A DNA stretch of 64,000 nt from Legionella maioricensis (GCF_023618015.1 NZ_JAJKBJ010000002.1:1-64000), one strand, 5' to 3'. Positions 9,701 through 20,788 are shown, counted from the first letter of the stretch. Notes: generated from the sequence alone by a model not told the origin. A program made the numbers and translations.

Positions 9701-10477
9701 TTATTTGAGCGCGGTAATCTTATAAAAGGCCAATTCAAATCGATATTCACCTTGATAATGCTGCTGACAATAATCATCAAATGCAGCGACAATAGCCGCA
9801 TTGATGTTCTGTATGCTCCTCAATGGCAGTTGATTATGAAAGTGAACCATACCACGCACATAACGACTAAAAACATCCAGTGAAGGTAAGACAATACTGG
9901 CCAGGATCCGCTCACAATGAAGCTGGGTAAAAGGCAAGTCAGCCAGTTTGTGCGGAAGATTGGTAAAATTATTATAGCCGGGAGGAATAGTGAAATGCGC
10001 CAGTTCATCGAACTGTCCGGACTCTTTAACCCTACTGTAAGCGCGAGAATAAGGCCCACCTTCACCAGTAGGACATAAAACCAAGAGAGCTCCTTTATTT
10101 TTAAGCGCCTTATAAATTTTGCTAAAAGCGGCCACTATATCGTGCGACCATTGCAGACACCAAAAAGAAAGGATACAGTCAAATTGCTCCGAAAAAGTCA
10201 TGGCCATCACATCCCCTTGCTGCACTGAAAAGTTGGGGTATTCATTCTTATAGGTGCTAGCCAATTGAACCATGTTATTGGATATATCTATTCCCAGAAC
10301 CTGGCCATGCGGGATTTGATTCATGATCTTGCTGGTAAAACCACCATCACCACAGCCAATATCAAGTACGCTATCGGTTGGATTTAGTGCTAATTCACGA
10401 AGATAAGGTTCTGCAATTTTTTCTTGAATGTATGAGCCAATGGCATAATCGTTTGCTGGCCACTCCCTGTGAGGCAT
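9701..10477 (-). CDS. SAM-dependent class I methyltransferase
   Basis: The 258-residue Rossmann methyltransferase carries motif I as DIGCGDGG (about residue 40) and a motif II Asp in LGIDIS. It resembles trans-aconitate or BioC-like small-molecule methyltransferases (FWCLQWSHD around motif IV). The substrate is unknown. No other biotin genes are nearby, so BioC is not supported. It lies on the minus strand, upstream of serB by 150 bases. Confidence 0.82.
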   Translation of the reverse strand: MPHREWPANDYAIGSYIQEKIAEPYLRELALNPTDSVLDIGCGDGGFTSKIMNQIPHGQVLGIDISNNMVQLASTYKNEYPNFSVQQGDVMAMTFSEQFDCILSFWCLQWSHDIVAAFSKIYKALKNKGALLVLCPTGEGGPYSRAYSRVKESGQFDELAHFTIPPGYNNFTNLPHKLADLPFTQLHCERILASIVLPSLDVFSRYVRGMVHFHNQLPLRSIQNINAAIVAAFDDYCQQHYQGEYRFELAFYKITALK

Positions 10478-10519
10478 AAAGCAATTTCCTTTAATGATAA
10501 CGAACTCTATTGGCTAAAT

Positions 10520-12160
10520 TTATTCTTTACTCAAATGAGTTCTTCGTTCTTGCATTGTTTCAACACTATTAATTACTGTTTGATGACAAATTTCTCGCAT
10601 CACTGGAATCTCTTTTAAAGGAGTTCCTTCGTGAATAGTATAGGCAATTAAAAAACTGTCCTGCCATACTTTCTCATTCTTTCGTGCTTTGGCCTTAACC
10701 CAGAGAGCTACCCATAAAAAATGAAATTCCCATTTATCTCGGTTAAGCTCCATTTCTTCCACAAAAACAGCGTCCATAGCGTTTGCCAAACGACACACCT
10801 TAACTCCATCAATAAAGCTGCTGTTATGATTCACTATCTTATCAATGGTGGGGTTTTCTATATACCAGGACTCAGTGAACGATTTAGTCTTAAGCCAGGA
10901 TTTAGATCGCTGCAACGACTCCTGAATTATTTCTTGAGTAAAGGGGGTAATTTGAACGCTTAATTGCTCAAAAAGATATTCTAAATCTAATTTGTTTGGT
11001 CTTAAACGTACTCCCAGTAATTCCTGAACTTCCAGAAAATGCAGATACGGAATATCACCACGCTCCACTGTTATTGCTAAAAAATGCTCTACCATTAACT
11101 GAAAATAATCAAGATCGACTTCTCGTAAGGTCACACTTTCTTCAAAGGCTTGCCTGTAATAATCAGCAACATCGGCGGCAGGGATAACAGGAGTTATCCA
11201 TGCATCCTTTAATCCAAGACCATCCTTTAACAGCAAACCGCAAAGCCTGTTTTTTCTGTTTTTACGTGCATGAATAAAAATACCTTGAGACCCCGTTCCG
11301 TCTACTTCAGTTGCCTTTATGTTCATTTTGGCAAGGACTGGTTCAGGCTCAAATACTACCCCTTTTTTTCGCTGGTTTTTTATCCATCGCTCAAACATTC
11401 CATAATAAGATTCTGCATACCAGTATTTAATGACTTGTAATCGGGATAACGAAATTGACGTCAAGGTCACTTTATCCATGAGCTGATCTAGAGTAGCCAC
11501 TGCAATCGCTCTAACCTCTGCTTTAGGATGTAGGAGAGTAAGAAGCGCAATATCTTGCCCCTCTTCAATACTGTACAAATCAAGAATTAAATCGGCAAAA
11601 AACTCAGGGGGCATTGCATAGCTTTGAGCAAAAAAATTCTCAGCAATATCAAAAATAGAGAGATCAGATAATTCATGAATTAAATCTCTAATCGACTCTA
11701 AATGCGAAAACTGATCGACCTCGTCAACAGTATCCTCTTCCTGGCTTGCTAATTCAAAATAAGCATCTTTTAATTCTTGGGTTAATTCGACATGCACTTC
11801 ATAAAAAGCATTTAATACGGGCAACCAAAAACTTAAAGTGTGCTTATTGGTATTAATAATTTCTGCCAAACGATTCATCAATTGGATTAAGGACTTTGCT
11901 GTTATCTTATTATTAGCTTCTGTGGCAGCTTGCATTTGTGCGACACAAATATCCAAGCCAAAAATACAGGCTGAATAAATCGGCGGACCATCGTGGATTG
12001 ACTCTTCCTCTAAATTATTAATAAACTCAATCAACTGAAAAGAAAATTCCGGATGTTGAAAAAAAAGAGCATATAATTGAGGGTCAGGATCATCATTTTG
12101 TTCAATTAATACTGCCATTTCGGCAATGAGGCGATTCAGTTCTGCAGGGTCATTCGTCAT
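10520..12160 (-). CDS. Conserved hypothetical protein coupled to tex and yciA
   Basis: I do not recognise this 546-residue protein. It is soluble, without signal or membrane segments, acidic and rich in Leu and Glu. Amphipathic helices through the first 250 residues suggest a HEAT-like alpha solenoid (for example HPKAEVRAIAVATLDQLM). The middle part (about residues 265-330) reads as alpha/beta. Its ATG overlaps the stop of the thioesterase gene in an ATGA junction, so both are made from one message with tex. An RNA-metabolism or cell-envelope role is only a guess from that context. Confidence 0.8.
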   Translation of the reverse strand: MTNDPAELNRLIAEMAVLIEQNDDPDPQLYALFFQHPEFSFQLIEFINNLEEESIHDGPPIYSACIFGLDICVAQMQAATEANNKITAKSLIQLMNRLAEIINTNKHTLSFWLPVLNAFYEVHVELTQELKDAYFELASQEEDTVDEVDQFSHLESIRDLIHELSDLSIFDIAENFFAQSYAMPPEFFADLILDLYSIEEGQDIALLTLLHPKAEVRAIAVATLDQLMDKVTLTSISLSRLQVIKYWYAESYYGMFERWIKNQRKKGVVFEPEPVLAKMNIKATEVDGTGSQGIFIHARKNRKNRLCGLLLKDGLGLKDAWITPVIPAADVADYYRQAFEESVTLREVDLDYFQLMVEHFLAITVERGDIPYLHFLEVQELLGVRLRPNKLDLEYLFEQLSVQITPFTQEIIQESLQRSKSWLKTKSFTESWYIENPTIDKIVNHNSSFIDGVKVCRLANAMDAVFVEEMELNRDKWEFHFLWVALWVKAKARKNEKVWQDSFLIAYTIHEGTPLKEIPVMREICHQTVINSVETMQERRTHLSKE

Positions 12161-12540
12161 ACTATTTTAGATACCTGTCTTGGTTTCCGATTTTCATCTA
12201 TAGCAACAAAGACGAAGACACCTTCAGTAACTTGATAACGTTCCGCCTGAGTTGCTGGCAAGGCCCACACTTCAACGCCTATAGTCATTGATGTATTGCC
12301 TTGTTTGATTAACTCTACGTGACAACTAACGACATCACCGACATGAACTGGTTTTAAAAAAGTCATGGAATTAATTGCAACAGTAGCAACGCGCCCTTGG
12401 GACAACCGTTTTGCCAATACGCCCGCTGCCAGATCCATTTGGGAGACTATCCATCCCCCAAATATATCGCCATTTGCATTGGTGCTTACAGGCATTGCCA
12501 AGGTTTGAATTGTCAACTCACCTTTAGGCACTCTTATCAT
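12157..12540 (-). CDS. Acyl-CoA thioesterase, YciA-like hotdog protein
   Basis: This 127-residue hotdog-fold thioesterase has the YciA/BACH features: the catalytic Asp in NANGDIFGGWIVSQMD, and TVAINSMTFLKPVHVGDVV. It would hydrolyse short to medium acyl-CoA in the cytoplasm. The length equals the single-domain bacterial form. It begins 2 bases after the tex stop and overlaps the next gene by 4 bases, so the three genes form a tight minus-strand operon. Confidence 0.92.
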   Translation of the reverse strand: MIRVPKGELTIQTLAMPVSTNANGDIFGGWIVSQMDLAAGVLAKRLSQGRVATVAINSMTFLKPVHVGDVVSCHVELIKQGNTSMTIGVEVWALPATQAERYQVTEGVFVFVAIDENRKPRQVSKIV

Positions 12541-12542
12541 GA

Positions 12543-14894
12543 TTAGCCACCACGTTTAAGTTTAGACAAAGCATCAGCCATGGCCGTATTGAAAACGGTT
12601 TTCTTAACCGGTTCGGCCTTTTTAGGCATCTCAGTTTTTCTCTTAACTTCCGTTTTTTTAGCTTCAGGCTGCTTTCTAGCTTGTTGAGGTTTAGCTACTT
12701 TTTTCGGAGCAGTTGCAGAAGAGCTTTCTTCGCCTAATTTCATGCTCAGGCCGATACGTTTTCGCTCTTTATCCACTTCAACAACTTTAACTTTTACAAT
12801 GTCACCGGCTTTAACTACAGCTCGCGGATCGGTAATGAAGCGGTTGGTCATGGCGGAAATATGTACTAATCCGTCTTGGTGAACACCTATGTCCACAAAG
12901 GCACCAAAATTAGTTACATTGCTCACCACACCTTCAAGAATCATTCCTTCGTGCAAATGATTGATGTCCTCAACACCTTCTTTGAATTGTGCCGTTTTAA
13001 ATTCAGGTCGCGGATCTCGGCCTGGTTTTTCCAACTCACGCAGAACGTCTCTTATCGTTGGCAATCCATAATGTTCATCCACATATTGATCGGCATTAAC
13101 ACTGTGAAGTATTTCCTTGTTACCAATAATTTGAGGAATATCTACTTGCTTGTCTGCAATAATTTTTTCTACTAAAGGATAAGCTTCAGGATGAACACAA
13201 GAGGCATCCAAGGGATTATCGCCATTCATAATGCGGAGAAAGCCCGCCGCCTGCTGAAATGCTTTTTCACCCATTCTGCTGATATTTTTTAACTGATTCC
13301 TGTTCTTAAAGGCACCGTGCTCATCGCGATATTGCACTATATTTTTTGCCAAAGTATCGTTAAGACCAGAAACATGGGCAAGTAAGGCCGCTGAGGCGGT
13401 ATTAATATCAACCCCTACTGCATTCACACAATCTTCAACAACTCCATCAAGACATCGAGCAAGCCGGGTTTGATTGACGTCATGTTGGTACTGACCAACA
13501 CCAATGGATTTAGCTTCTATTTTTACCAGTTCAGCCAAAGGATCTTGTAACCTTCTGGCAATAGAAACGGCCCCCCTTAGGGTGACATCTAAATCAGGGA
13601 ATTCATTAGCTGCTATTTCAGAAGCTGAATAGACAGAGGCGCCGGCTTCACTGACAATAATTTTACTGAGTTGCAAATCAGGATACATTTTAATCATATC
13701 GCCAACCAGCCGCTCTGTTTCACGTGAGCCAGTACCATTACCGATACTGATCAAGTTCACTTGATGTTTCACCGCTAGTTTAGCTAGCTCAGCAAGTGAT
13801 TGATGCCATTCATTTTGTGGCGCAAAGGGAAAAATAACCGTGTAATCAAGCAGTTTTCCGGTAGCATCAACCACCACCACTTTCACACCGGTGCGAATTC
13901 CAGGATCAAGTCCTATTGTTATTTGTGGCCCGGCTGGAGCAGCAAGCAGTAAATCACGCAAGTTTCTCGAAAATACTTTAATGGCCTCTTCATCCGCCAT
14001 CTCACGTAAGCGCGTCAGCAACTCCAGTTCTAATTTAGTGAATAATTTTACTTTCCAGGTCATGCGTACGGTATCAAATAACCAGCTGTCTGCTTTTCTT
14101 TGTTGATCTGCAATTTTAAAATGAGCAGCCACCTTATTTTCACCATAATTTACATCTGTTTCTGGTAAAATGAGATTGACTTGCAAGATACTCTCTCGTC
14201 GTCCGCGGAATAAAGCCAGGGCACGGTGAGAAGGAATTTTTTTAATCGCTTCTGAGTAATCAAAATAATCTGAAAATTTATTGACCGCTTCTTTTTTCTT
14301 ACTGCTCCCCACTGATTTCACCAGAGCATGCTGCCATAAATACTCACGCAGCTCATTAATCAGCTCTGCATCCTCAGCAAAATGCTCCATTAAAATATGT
14401 CTGGCACCTTCAAGAGCAGCTTTCGCATCGTCAATACCTGACTCCGCATTGATGTATTTTGCAGCCTCTTCTTCTGGCTCAAGATCCGGATTATTCCATA
14501 AGGCAAGGGCCAGAGGTTCTAGTCCAGCCTCAATAGCTATTTGCGCTTTAGTCCGTCGTTTAGGTCTGAAGGGCAAATATAAGTCTTCCAGACGCGTTTT
14601 CGTGTCTGCAGCCAGAATACTTTGCTCCAACTCAGGAGTTAATTTTTCTTGTTCACGAATTGATTGCAAGACAACACTACGTCGCTCATCCAGTTCACGC
14701 AAATAAATTAATCTCTCGGCAAGAAAACGTAACTGCACATCATCAAGGCCTTCAGTTGCTTCTTTACGATAACGAGCAATAAAAGGAACTGTTGCTCCCT
14801 CATCCAGCATACGAATAGCAGTCTCTACCTGCGCTACTTTGACCTTAAGTTCCTGTGCAATAATCGCAGCTGACGCCAACATCTCTTGAGCCAT
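12543..14894 (-). CDS. tex: RNA-binding transcription accessory protein Tex
   Basis: Tex is a large nucleic-acid-binding protein that affects transcription and virulence gene expression in several pathogens. The 783 residues show an N-terminal helical region, a YqgF-like RNase H fold domain ([18 protein letters not shown], about residue 325), helix-hairpin-helix segments, and a C-terminal S1 RNA-binding domain ([19 protein letters not shown]). The final 60 residues are Lys/Pro/Ala-rich ([17 protein letters not shown]) and end KRGG; this basic tail probably adds RNA affinity. It leads the tex-yciA-unknown operon. Confidence 0.95.
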   Translation of the reverse strand: MAQEMLASAAIIAQELKVKVAQVETAIRMLDEGATVPFIARYRKEATEGLDDVQLRFLAERLIYLRELDERRSVVLQSIREQEKLTPELEQSILAADTKTRLEDLYLPFRPKRRTKAQIAIEAGLEPLALALWNNPDLEPEEEAAKYINAESGIDDAKAALEGARHILMEHFAEDAELINELREYLWQHALVKSVGSSKKKEAVNKFSDYFDYSEAIKKIPSHRALALFRGRRESILQVNLILPETDVNYGENKVAAHFKIADQQRKADSWLFDTVRMTWKVKLFTKLELELLTRLREMADEEAIKVFSRNLRDLLLAAPAGPQITIGLDPGIRTGVKVVVVDATGKLLDYTVIFPFAPQNEWHQSLAELAKLAVKHQVNLISIGNGTGSRETERLVGDMIKMYPDLQLSKIIVSEAGASVYSASEIAANEFPDLDVTLRGAVSIARRLQDPLAELVKIEAKSIGVGQYQHDVNQTRLARCLDGVVEDCVNAVGVDINTASAALLAHVSGLNDTLAKNIVQYRDEHGAFKNRNQLKNISRMGEKAFQQAAGFLRIMNGDNPLDASCVHPEAYPLVEKIIADKQVDIPQIIGNKEILHSVNADQYVDEHYGLPTIRDVLRELEKPGRDPRPEFKTAQFKEGVEDINHLHEGMILEGVVSNVTNFGAFVDIGVHQDGLVHISAMTNRFITDPRAVVKAGDIVKVKVVEVDKERKRIGLSMKLGEESSSATAPKKVAKPQQARKQPEAKKTEVKRKTEMPKKAEPVKKTVFNTAMADALSKLKRGG

Positions 14895-15017
14895 TCACAT
14901 CCCCGTAAAACATGATAAAAAACTGCCACATTATATACTCATCGCAGTCCACATTGCGATATAAAATATGTCCAAACTACAAAACAACAATACTACTAAA
15001 TTCTAATTATACCGGAT

Positions 15018-15683
15018 TTACGCTTTTCTAATACACCATACACTATCTTTGATCGCCCTCAAACCTCTTTGAAACAAGCTATCACCAGAGTCTTGTGGCC
15101 GATCAGAAACTTTTAGGCGCTTCACTTCCAGACACTGTTTATATAAACAGGTCACTTCCTCATCCGAGACACTAAAAGGAGGCCCCTCTAATTCGTCTTG
15201 ATTATAACTTAATGTTTTTAACAAAATGGCTCCCTGCGGTTTAAGCCATCGTAGACAAATGTCTGCATAAAGTGATCGTAGTTTCGCGGGAAGAGCAATT
15301 AATGCTGCCCGGTCATAAATGGCATCAACTGGTGTTATAAAAGAAGATTCGAAAGCAAAAATATCGGCGACCCATAAACTAATAGAGTCAGTATAATAAT
15401 GATGTGCCCCGCCTCTTGTTTCCTTCTGAAAATGCAGTTGATGTTCCATAGCAAACTGGATTACAGCCTGTTCACTAAGTTCAATGCCGACCACGTTAAA
15501 TCCTTGTTGGACTAACCAAAGCATATCAAGGCTTTTTCCACACAAAGGAACAAAAACAGTAGCCTTTGGAGTTAGATTCAATTGGGACCAATAGGCAATT
15601 AAATCCGGATTAACCTCTTCCCTATGAAAGTGGGTTCGCCCTTCACGCCACAGATCAACCCAGAATTGTTGCCCTTTATTCAC
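15018..15683 (-). CDS. tpm: Thiopurine S-methyltransferase
   Basis: This SAM-dependent methyltransferase of the bacterial TPMT family methylates thiopurines and, in other bacteria, selenium or tellurium compounds. The N-terminus ([17 protein letters not shown]) and the SAM-binding [15 protein letters not shown] are family signatures. The 221 residues are the usual length. The start is a GTG that overlaps the glmS stop in a GTGA junction, so it is read through from glmS. The physiological substrate in Legionella is not known to me. Confidence 0.92.
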   Translation of the reverse strand: MNKGQQFWVDLWREGRTHFHREEVNPDLIAYWSQLNLTPKATVFVPLCGKSLDMLWLVQQGFNVVGIELSEQAVIQFAMEHQLHFQKETRGGAHHYYTDSISLWVADIFAFESSFITPVDAIYDRAALIALPAKLRSLYADICLRWLKPQGAILLKTLSYNQDELEGPPFSVSDEEVTCLYKQCLEVKRLKVSDRPQDSGDSLFQRGLRAIKDSVWCIRKA

Positions 15684-17494
15684 TCAACGGTCACCGATTT
15701 AGCCAGATTACGTGGTTGATCCACATCGGTGCCTTTAGCAACAGCCACATGATAGGCCAGGAGCTGCAGGGGAATGGTATAGACTATAGGTGCAATCCAT
15801 GTTCCGCAAAAAGGAACCTTAATTAATCGTGCACCATTGGCCTCCCACGCTTGTCCATCATCTACAAAAACAAATAGTTGCCCGCCTCGCGCACTCACTT
15901 CATGCAAATTGGATTTTAATTTATCCAATAACTCATCATTGGGTGCCACTGCAATGACCGGCATGTTTTTATCAACCAATGCTAAAGGACCATGCTTTAA
16001 CTCTCCTGCGGGATAGGCTTCGGCATGTATATAAGAAATTTCCTTTAATTTTAAAGCACCTTCCAGTGCTACAGGATATTGCACGCCGCGCCCCAAAAAT
16101 AATGCATGGGCCTTATTAACAAATAAAGTAGCCAGCGACTCAATTTCCCCATTCATCTGTAATACTCGCTCACAGCAAGCTGGCAATTCTTGTAATTGTT
16201 TCAATATTTCTTGTGAACACTCATTGGGACAAAGAGCAGCAGTTAACATCAAAAATGCAGCGAGCTGAGTGGTAAATGCTTTGGTAGAAGCCACACCAAT
16301 CTCAATCCCTGCGCGGGTTAAAAAGACACAATCGGCTTCTCTGACCAAGGTACTGGTTGCCACATTACAAATGGCTAAGCTAGCCAAATAATTCATGTTT
16401 TTTGCTTTATATAAAGCGGCCAAAGTATCTGCTGTTTCACCGGACTGAGAAATGGTGATAAACAAAGTTCCCTCAGGAACAACTACATCGCGATAACGAT
16501 ATTCACTAGCAATTTCAACCTGAGTTGGAAGTCCGGCCAAAGATTCAAGCCAATATTTGGCAATCATCCCGGCATGATAACTGGTTCCGCAGGCAACAAT
16601 GTGAATTTGTTTTACTTGGGGAAATACATGGGAAGCTCGTTCACCAAAACTGGCTTTCAGCACTTCAGGACTGTTAATACGACCCTCTATAGTATCGGTT
16701 AGCACCCTGGACTGCTCAAATATTTCTTTAAGCATAAAATGCCTGTAGGGACCTTTACTGGCAACTTCAGAATCATTATTCAATGGATGAAGAGCCCGTT
16801 CAACATAAGTGCGGGAAGAATCATAAACCTTTATCTCATGTGCCGTAATAGTCGCACTATCACCTTCTGCTAAATAAATAACAGATTGGGCAAATGATCT
16901 TAAAGCCAGGGCATCAGAAGCAATAAAGTTCTCGCCTATACCCAATCCCAGAACTAAAGGACTGCCTTTTCGAATTGCAACTAATTCCAAAGGCCGTTGT
17001 TGATGAATGACTCCTAATGCAAAAGCACCGTGCATCTCGGCAGCCGCAGTTTGTACGGCCAATAATAAATCTTCATGTTGCAGGTAATGAAAGTGAATTA
17101 AATGAGCGGCTACTTCCGTATCGGTTTCAGAAGTAAATTCATAGCCACTGCTTATAAGACGCTGGCGTAAATGATCATGATTTTCAATGATACCATTATG
17201 AACCAAAGCAATCTGTCCATGCGATAAATGAGGATGAGCGTTTTGCTCGGAGGGTTTACCATGCGTCGCCCAACGAGTATGGGCAATCCCGGTATTTCCC
17301 GCAATCGCAGTTTCTTGCATCGCATCAGCCAGGTTCTGTACTTTCCCTTGCATTCTCACTCGCTTTAAACGGGAGTGATTGTCAATGACCGCGATACCTG
17401 CCGAGTCATAACCTCTATATTCAAGACGGCGTAACCCTTCCAGCAAGACCTTGCTAATATCACGCTCTGAAACAGCTCCCATAATTCCACACAT
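15680..17494 (-). CDS. glmS: Glutamine-fructose-6-phosphate aminotransferase
   Basis: GlmS makes glucosamine-6-phosphate for peptidoglycan and LPS. Met is followed directly by Cys ([12 protein letters not shown]), the nucleophile of the N-terminal glutaminase domain. This places the start at the ATG at 17494, with GAGGAG before it, rather than at the upstream GTG. Two SIS sugar-isomerase domains follow ([13 protein letters not shown] and the SQSGETADT phosphate loop), and the protein ends NLAKSVTVE as expected. The 604 residues are normal. No glmS ribozyme is apparent upstream. Confidence 0.97.
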   Translation of the reverse strand: MCGIMGAVSERDISKVLLEGLRRLEYRGYDSAGIAVIDNHSRLKRVRMQGKVQNLADAMQETAIAGNTGIAHTRWATHGKPSEQNAHPHLSHGQIALVHNGIIENHDHLRQRLISSGYEFTSETDTEVAAHLIHFHYLQHEDLLLAVQTAAAEMHGAFALGVIHQQRPLELVAIRKGSPLVLGLGIGENFIASDALALRSFAQSVIYLAEGDSATITAHEIKVYDSSRTYVERALHPLNNDSEVASKGPYRHFMLKEIFEQSRVLTDTIEGRINSPEVLKASFGERASHVFPQVKQIHIVACGTSYHAGMIAKYWLESLAGLPTQVEIASEYRYRDVVVPEGTLFITISQSGETADTLAALYKAKNMNYLASLAICNVATSTLVREADCVFLTRAGIEIGVASTKAFTTQLAAFLMLTAALCPNECSQEILKQLQELPACCERVLQMNGEIESLATLFVNKAHALFLGRGVQYPVALEGALKLKEISYIHAEAYPAGELKHGPLALVDKNMPVIAVAPNDELLDKLKSNLHEVSARGGQLFVFVDDGQAWEANGARLIKVPFCGTWIAPIVYTIPLQLLAYHVAVAKGTDVDQPRNLAKSVTVE

Positions 17495-17796
17495 AATCAC
17501 TCCTCATTAGCAACTACTCTGTAGATTCACTATCTATTTTTCTCCGGACCCAAACCAATCTCTTCGCTAACATTGGTATTTCTTAGTCCTATTTATAGTA
17601 GCTAAATCCAGAACAAAAAAGGTTTCCGATAACAACCTGACGCTCATCACTTGCGTGACTAAAAAAAACTTCACTATAGATGAAGTATATCAATAAAAAA
17701 TAGAAATTATGCCATAAACCTTATTAAATCACTAAAGCAAACGATAAAATTGCCTGAACAACTGCAAAAAAACGCTCCAGGCAATTAGATTGTCCA
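17495..17796. other. Intergenic region between plaC and glmS
   Basis: This stretch of about 300 bases should hold the glmS promoter (minus strand) and the plaC terminator near its right end. A TATAAA-like hexamer occurs near 17595 on the minus strand but lacks a good -35. I see no gene or RNA. Confidence 0.5.
17740..17786 (-). terminator. Probable terminator of plaC
   Basis: On the minus strand a perfect 9-bp stem (17778-17786 with 17748-17756, AATTGCCTG) closes a 21-base loop. It is followed by a T-rich tract (TTTATCGTTT). It lies 11 bases past the plaC stop. Confidence 0.55.
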
Positions 17797-19101
17797 TTAA
17801 CTGGCAGGATCGGGAGCCTCGCAACTTACTGAATATCCATGATCTTTCATCGCAGAGCAGATTTCAAAAGCCAGATAATTGTGGGCCCGGGTAGTTGGGT
17901 GAATTTCATCCCAGAATATATAATCCTGCGGCAGATCGCACATATGATAATTACTCTCCCCAACCATAAACTGCGGATCTTTATATTGCAATACTTGTGC
18001 ATATTTTAACACGTAGTTATTTGCAAACGGGGAGTGTGCAAAGGAGTCAAACATAGGAAATTTCACATCGATACATGCATCGGAGATGTTGGAAAATCCA
18101 TATTGTTCGGGATTATTTAAGGCCTTTGCCAGATATCGTTCTGTATCTATAAACAAAAAATCTGCTTGGGGGTACTGTTTCTGCCACTCCTCAATACGCG
18201 TTGCCAAACGTTGGTTATGCTGATCCACCGCATCATTTAATACTTGCCTATCCGCGGTCTTCACAAATTTAGGTGTTTCACCTAAATGGGGAATTCCCAT
18301 AATGACAAAACGTTTCGCTCCTGCCTGCTCCAATTTTAAAACAGCGGCACTTAAACCTTCAATCACATTATCTACATAGTTGCTCATAATGGTGGTGTTA
18401 TAATTATCTTCAAACAGCAAAACATTTAAATAGTCATTACTGCCAGAAAACACAAAATACACTGTTTCACTATCCAGCTGAGTATGCTCCAATAAGTAAC
18501 CTTGTACGGTAAGGCCAAGGCTTGGAGGAATCAGTTTTCCTACAATTAACGTTTTAATCGTTCCCAACGGATGACGAATCAAATTCCAGACGGTCAATTG
18601 ATAATCATAAGTAGCAGCCCATGCTCCGCCAAAAGCCTTATTGGTATAGACCTCTTCATCACTTTTCTGGATAGACCACATTTGAGCTAAATATTCATTC
18701 CATACTCGACCATTGGAAAATCTTGAGTTCCAATACGGTTTACCAGGCAATATAGGCACCAGTTTGACTTTGCTTACTAAGTTAGCAAGGTAGGGGGCTA
18801 ATTCATTATCAAAAAAATTGGTTACCACGTTAATGCCTGTATCGAGTACCATTTGTGGTACATAATAGTCATTCGCAAAATCAATCATTTTATTGAGCAC
18901 GAACACTTTAAAAGGAGCAACGATAAAAGCAGGATCATCTTCTTGGCGCAGACTTTTAAGCAGACGAGTAGTATTACCTGTATCCGAAAGACTATCACCA
19001 AAAACAACCATGGATTTTACAGAAGTAGAGGCAAAGCTAAATAAAGGTATAATAAGTAAAATCAGAGAAAAACAATAACAAATCCTTTTGTAATTGATCA
19101 T
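17797..19101 (-). CDS. plaC: Secreted glycerophospholipid:cholesterol acyltransferase PlaC (GDSL family)
   Basis: PlaC is a type II-secreted phospholipase A and acyltransferase that transfers fatty acids to cholesterol or ergosterol. The 434 residues start with a signal peptide (cleavage near FSFA-ST). The GDSL block is FGDSLSDTGN (Ser37), block III is GSNDY, and the end carries WDEIHPTT (Asp398, His401); these positions agree with those known for the L. pneumophila enzyme. Cys343 and Cys388 bracket a 44-residue loop matching the disulphide loop that ProA protease cleaves for activation. A strong AAGGAGG precedes the ATG. Confidence 0.93.
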   Translation of the reverse strand: MINYKRICYCFSLILLIIPLFSFASTSVKSMVVFGDSLSDTGNTTRLLKSLRQEDDPAFIVAPFKVFVLNKMIDFANDYYVPQMVLDTGINVVTNFFDNELAPYLANLVSKVKLVPILPGKPYWNSRFSNGRVWNEYLAQMWSIQKSDEEVYTNKAFGGAWAATYDYQLTVWNLIRHPLGTIKTLIVGKLIPPSLGLTVQGYLLEHTQLDSETVYFVFSGSNDYLNVLLFEDNYNTTIMSNYVDNVIEGLSAAVLKLEQAGAKRFVIMGIPHLGETPKFVKTADRQVLNDAVDQHNQRLATRIEEWQKQYPQADFLFIDTERYLAKALNNPEQYGFSNISDACIDVKFPMFDSFAHSPFANNYVLKYAQVLQYKDPQFMVGESNYHMCDLPQDYIFWDEIHPTTRAHNYLAFEICSAMKDHGYSVSCEAPDPAS

Positions 19102-19152
19102 AATTCCTCCTTGAATTAGCAGCTAATAAAAAAACACATAGCTTGATCAATA

Positions 19153-19182
19153 ATAATACGACCGCACTTTAAGAATTGTCAA
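19153..19182 (-). promoter_or_regulatory. Sigma-70 promoter of plaC
   Basis: Reading the minus strand, a consensus TTGACA (19182-19177) is followed after 18 bases by TATTAT (19158-19153), about 50 bases before the plaC ATG. Confidence 0.7.
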
Positions 19183-19319
19183 TTTTCCCACCATATACCG
19201 ACATCCTGAATCGTCACAAATACAGTGTCTGCAAGAATGCATTTAATTCATTCCTATTGATTAAATTGTGAGTAAATGGTAATTTTTACCGAATATTTTT
19301 GTTACTTTTAGGTAGTCCA

Positions 19320-20084
19320 GTGAAAGAAATAGTTATTGCCTCTTTTTATAAATTTGTTCCTTTAACCGATTTTGAAACCCTGCGGGAGCCTATGCTTGCC
19401 CATATGCGTGAGATTAATATTAAAGGAACCATTATTTTAGCCGCAGAGGGCGTTAACGGCGGTTTTGCCGGTAAACGTGAAGAAATGGAGCTTTTTTATC
19501 AATATATGCGCAGTGACTCTCGTTTTGCGGATTTAAAGTTTAAAGAAACTTTTGATGAAAAAAACCCCTTTGATAAGGCAAAAGTAAAACTTCGCAAAGA
19601 AATTGTCACTATGGGTATAAAAAATGTAGATCCGACTCAATCAGCAGGTATCTATCTTAATCCGGATGAATGGCATGAATTTATCAAAGATCCCGACGTT
19701 ATTCTGATTGATACTCGTAATGATTATGAATTTGAACTGGGTACTTTTAAAAACGCAATAAACCCCAATACAGAAAATTTCAGAGAGTTTCCTGAGTATG
19801 TTGAAAAACATCTGCAGGATAAGAAAGACAAAAAAATTGCCATGTTTTGCACCGGCGGCATACGTTGTGAAAAATCAACTGCTTATTTAAAAGAGCAAGG
19901 CTTTCAAAATGTCTACCACTTACAGGATGGAATCCTCAATTACATCGAATCGATACCGGAGAATGAATCACTCTGGGAGGGAGCATGTTTCGTTTTTGAT
20001 GATCGAGTAGCAGTGGACCATAAATTAGATCGCGTTCATCCCCAATTACCTCAGGATTATAAAGACGAAAGGTTTCCGAAATAA
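19320..20084 (+). CDS. trhO: tRNA uridine(34) hydroxylase TrhO (rhodanese domain)
   Basis: TrhO (YceA) hydroxylates U34 of tRNAs on the way to cmo5U. The N-terminal half has the family motif [16 protein letters not shown]. The C-terminal rhodanese domain has the active-site loop [13 protein letters not shown]. The GTG at 19320 is chosen because TTAGG lies upstream; the frame itself runs back to a TTG at 19299. At 254 residues it lacks the Cys-rich tail of the roughly 350-residue E. coli protein, so this is the short form. It is transcribed away from plaC. Confidence 0.9.
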   Translation: MKEIVIASFYKFVPLTDFETLREPMLAHMREINIKGTIILAAEGVNGGFAGKREEMELFYQYMRSDSRFADLKFKETFDEKNPFDKAKVKLRKEIVTMGIKNVDPTQSAGIYLNPDEWHEFIKDPDVILIDTRNDYEFELGTFKNAINPNTENFREFPEYVEKHLQDKKDKKIAMFCTGGIRCEKSTAYLKEQGFQNVYHLQDGILNYIESIPENESLWEGACFVFDDRVAVDHKLDRVHPQLPQDYKDERFPK

Positions 20085-20104
20085 AATACCCTTGTTCTAT
20101 TATT

Positions 20105-20141
20105 TATAAACGTATCGTTCATTTCTAACGATACGTTTATA
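20105..20141. repeat. Perfect 15-bp inverted repeat downstream of trhO
   Basis: TATAAACGTATCGTT (20105-20119) and its exact complement (20127-20141) are separated by 7 bases. The stem is AT-rich and no T-run follows. It lies 20 bases past the trhO stop, so it may stabilise or terminate the transcript. Confidence 0.6.
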
Positions 20142-20301
20142 GGTTATCTTGCGCCTTCCTGAGCATCAAGCCAGCCGTCCTCTCTCGCTATACTCGAAAT
20201 CGCAGGGAACGAGGAGTGATATTCATAAGAAAAAGCAAAGAAAGTCCTCAATTACCTGTACATCAGTTATAATAACTTTTTTTATATAGTTCAGGTGTCT
20301 T

Positions 20302-20772
20302 ATGACTACCAAAAAACATTCAGATTCAAGTATCGCGCTGAATAGAAAAGCTGGCTTTGAGTATTTCATTGAGGAACAATTCGAAGCTGGGCTTGTTCTT
20401 GAAGGATGGGAAGTAAAAAGCTTACGTGCAGGAAAAGTCAATCTATCTGATGCTCATGTGATTATTAAATATGGAGAAGCATTTTTGTTAGGTGCACAAA
20501 TCAACCCCCTTCCTACGGCATCGACTCATTCCATTCCGGATCCAATTCGTACCCGCAAATTATTGCTGAATAAAAAAGAGTTAAGTCATCTGGTTGGCAG
20601 TGTTGAGCGCCAGGGATATACCATAGTACCGCTCTCTTTATATTGGAAAAAAAATAAAATTAAAGTAAAAGTGGCTCTGGCTAAAGGTAAAAAAGAACAT
20701 GATAAACGCGATACCATTAAAGACAGAGAATGGCAGAGAGATAAATCACGGCTCATGAAAAAAAATCATTAA
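20302..20772 (+). CDS. smpB: SsrA-binding protein SmpB
   Basis: SmpB carries tmRNA to stalled ribosomes in trans-translation. The 156-residue protein shows the OB-fold body ([36 protein letters not shown]) and the basic C-terminal tail ([19 protein letters not shown]) needed for function. A TATAAT hexamer at 20268-20273 is a probable -10. tmRNA itself is not seen nearby. bcp follows 16 bases later, so the two may be co-transcribed. Confidence 0.97.
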   Translation: MTTKKHSDSSIALNRKAGFEYFIEEQFEAGLVLEGWEVKSLRAGKVNLSDAHVIIKYGEAFLLGAQINPLPTASTHSIPDPIRTRKLLLNKKELSHLVGSVERQGYTIVPLSLYWKKNKIKVKVALAKGKKEHDKRDTIKDREWQRDKSRLMKKNH

Positions 20773-20788
20773 GACAGGGAGATATTCA

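Noticed and set aside
14281..14706. 141-codon plus-strand frame
   Set aside because: It lies wholly opposite tex, with a Ser/Arg/Cys-rich composition typical of antisense frames.
20084..20302. tmRNA gene near smpB
   Set aside because: No tRNA-like ends or tag-like reading frame were seen in the flanking sequence.
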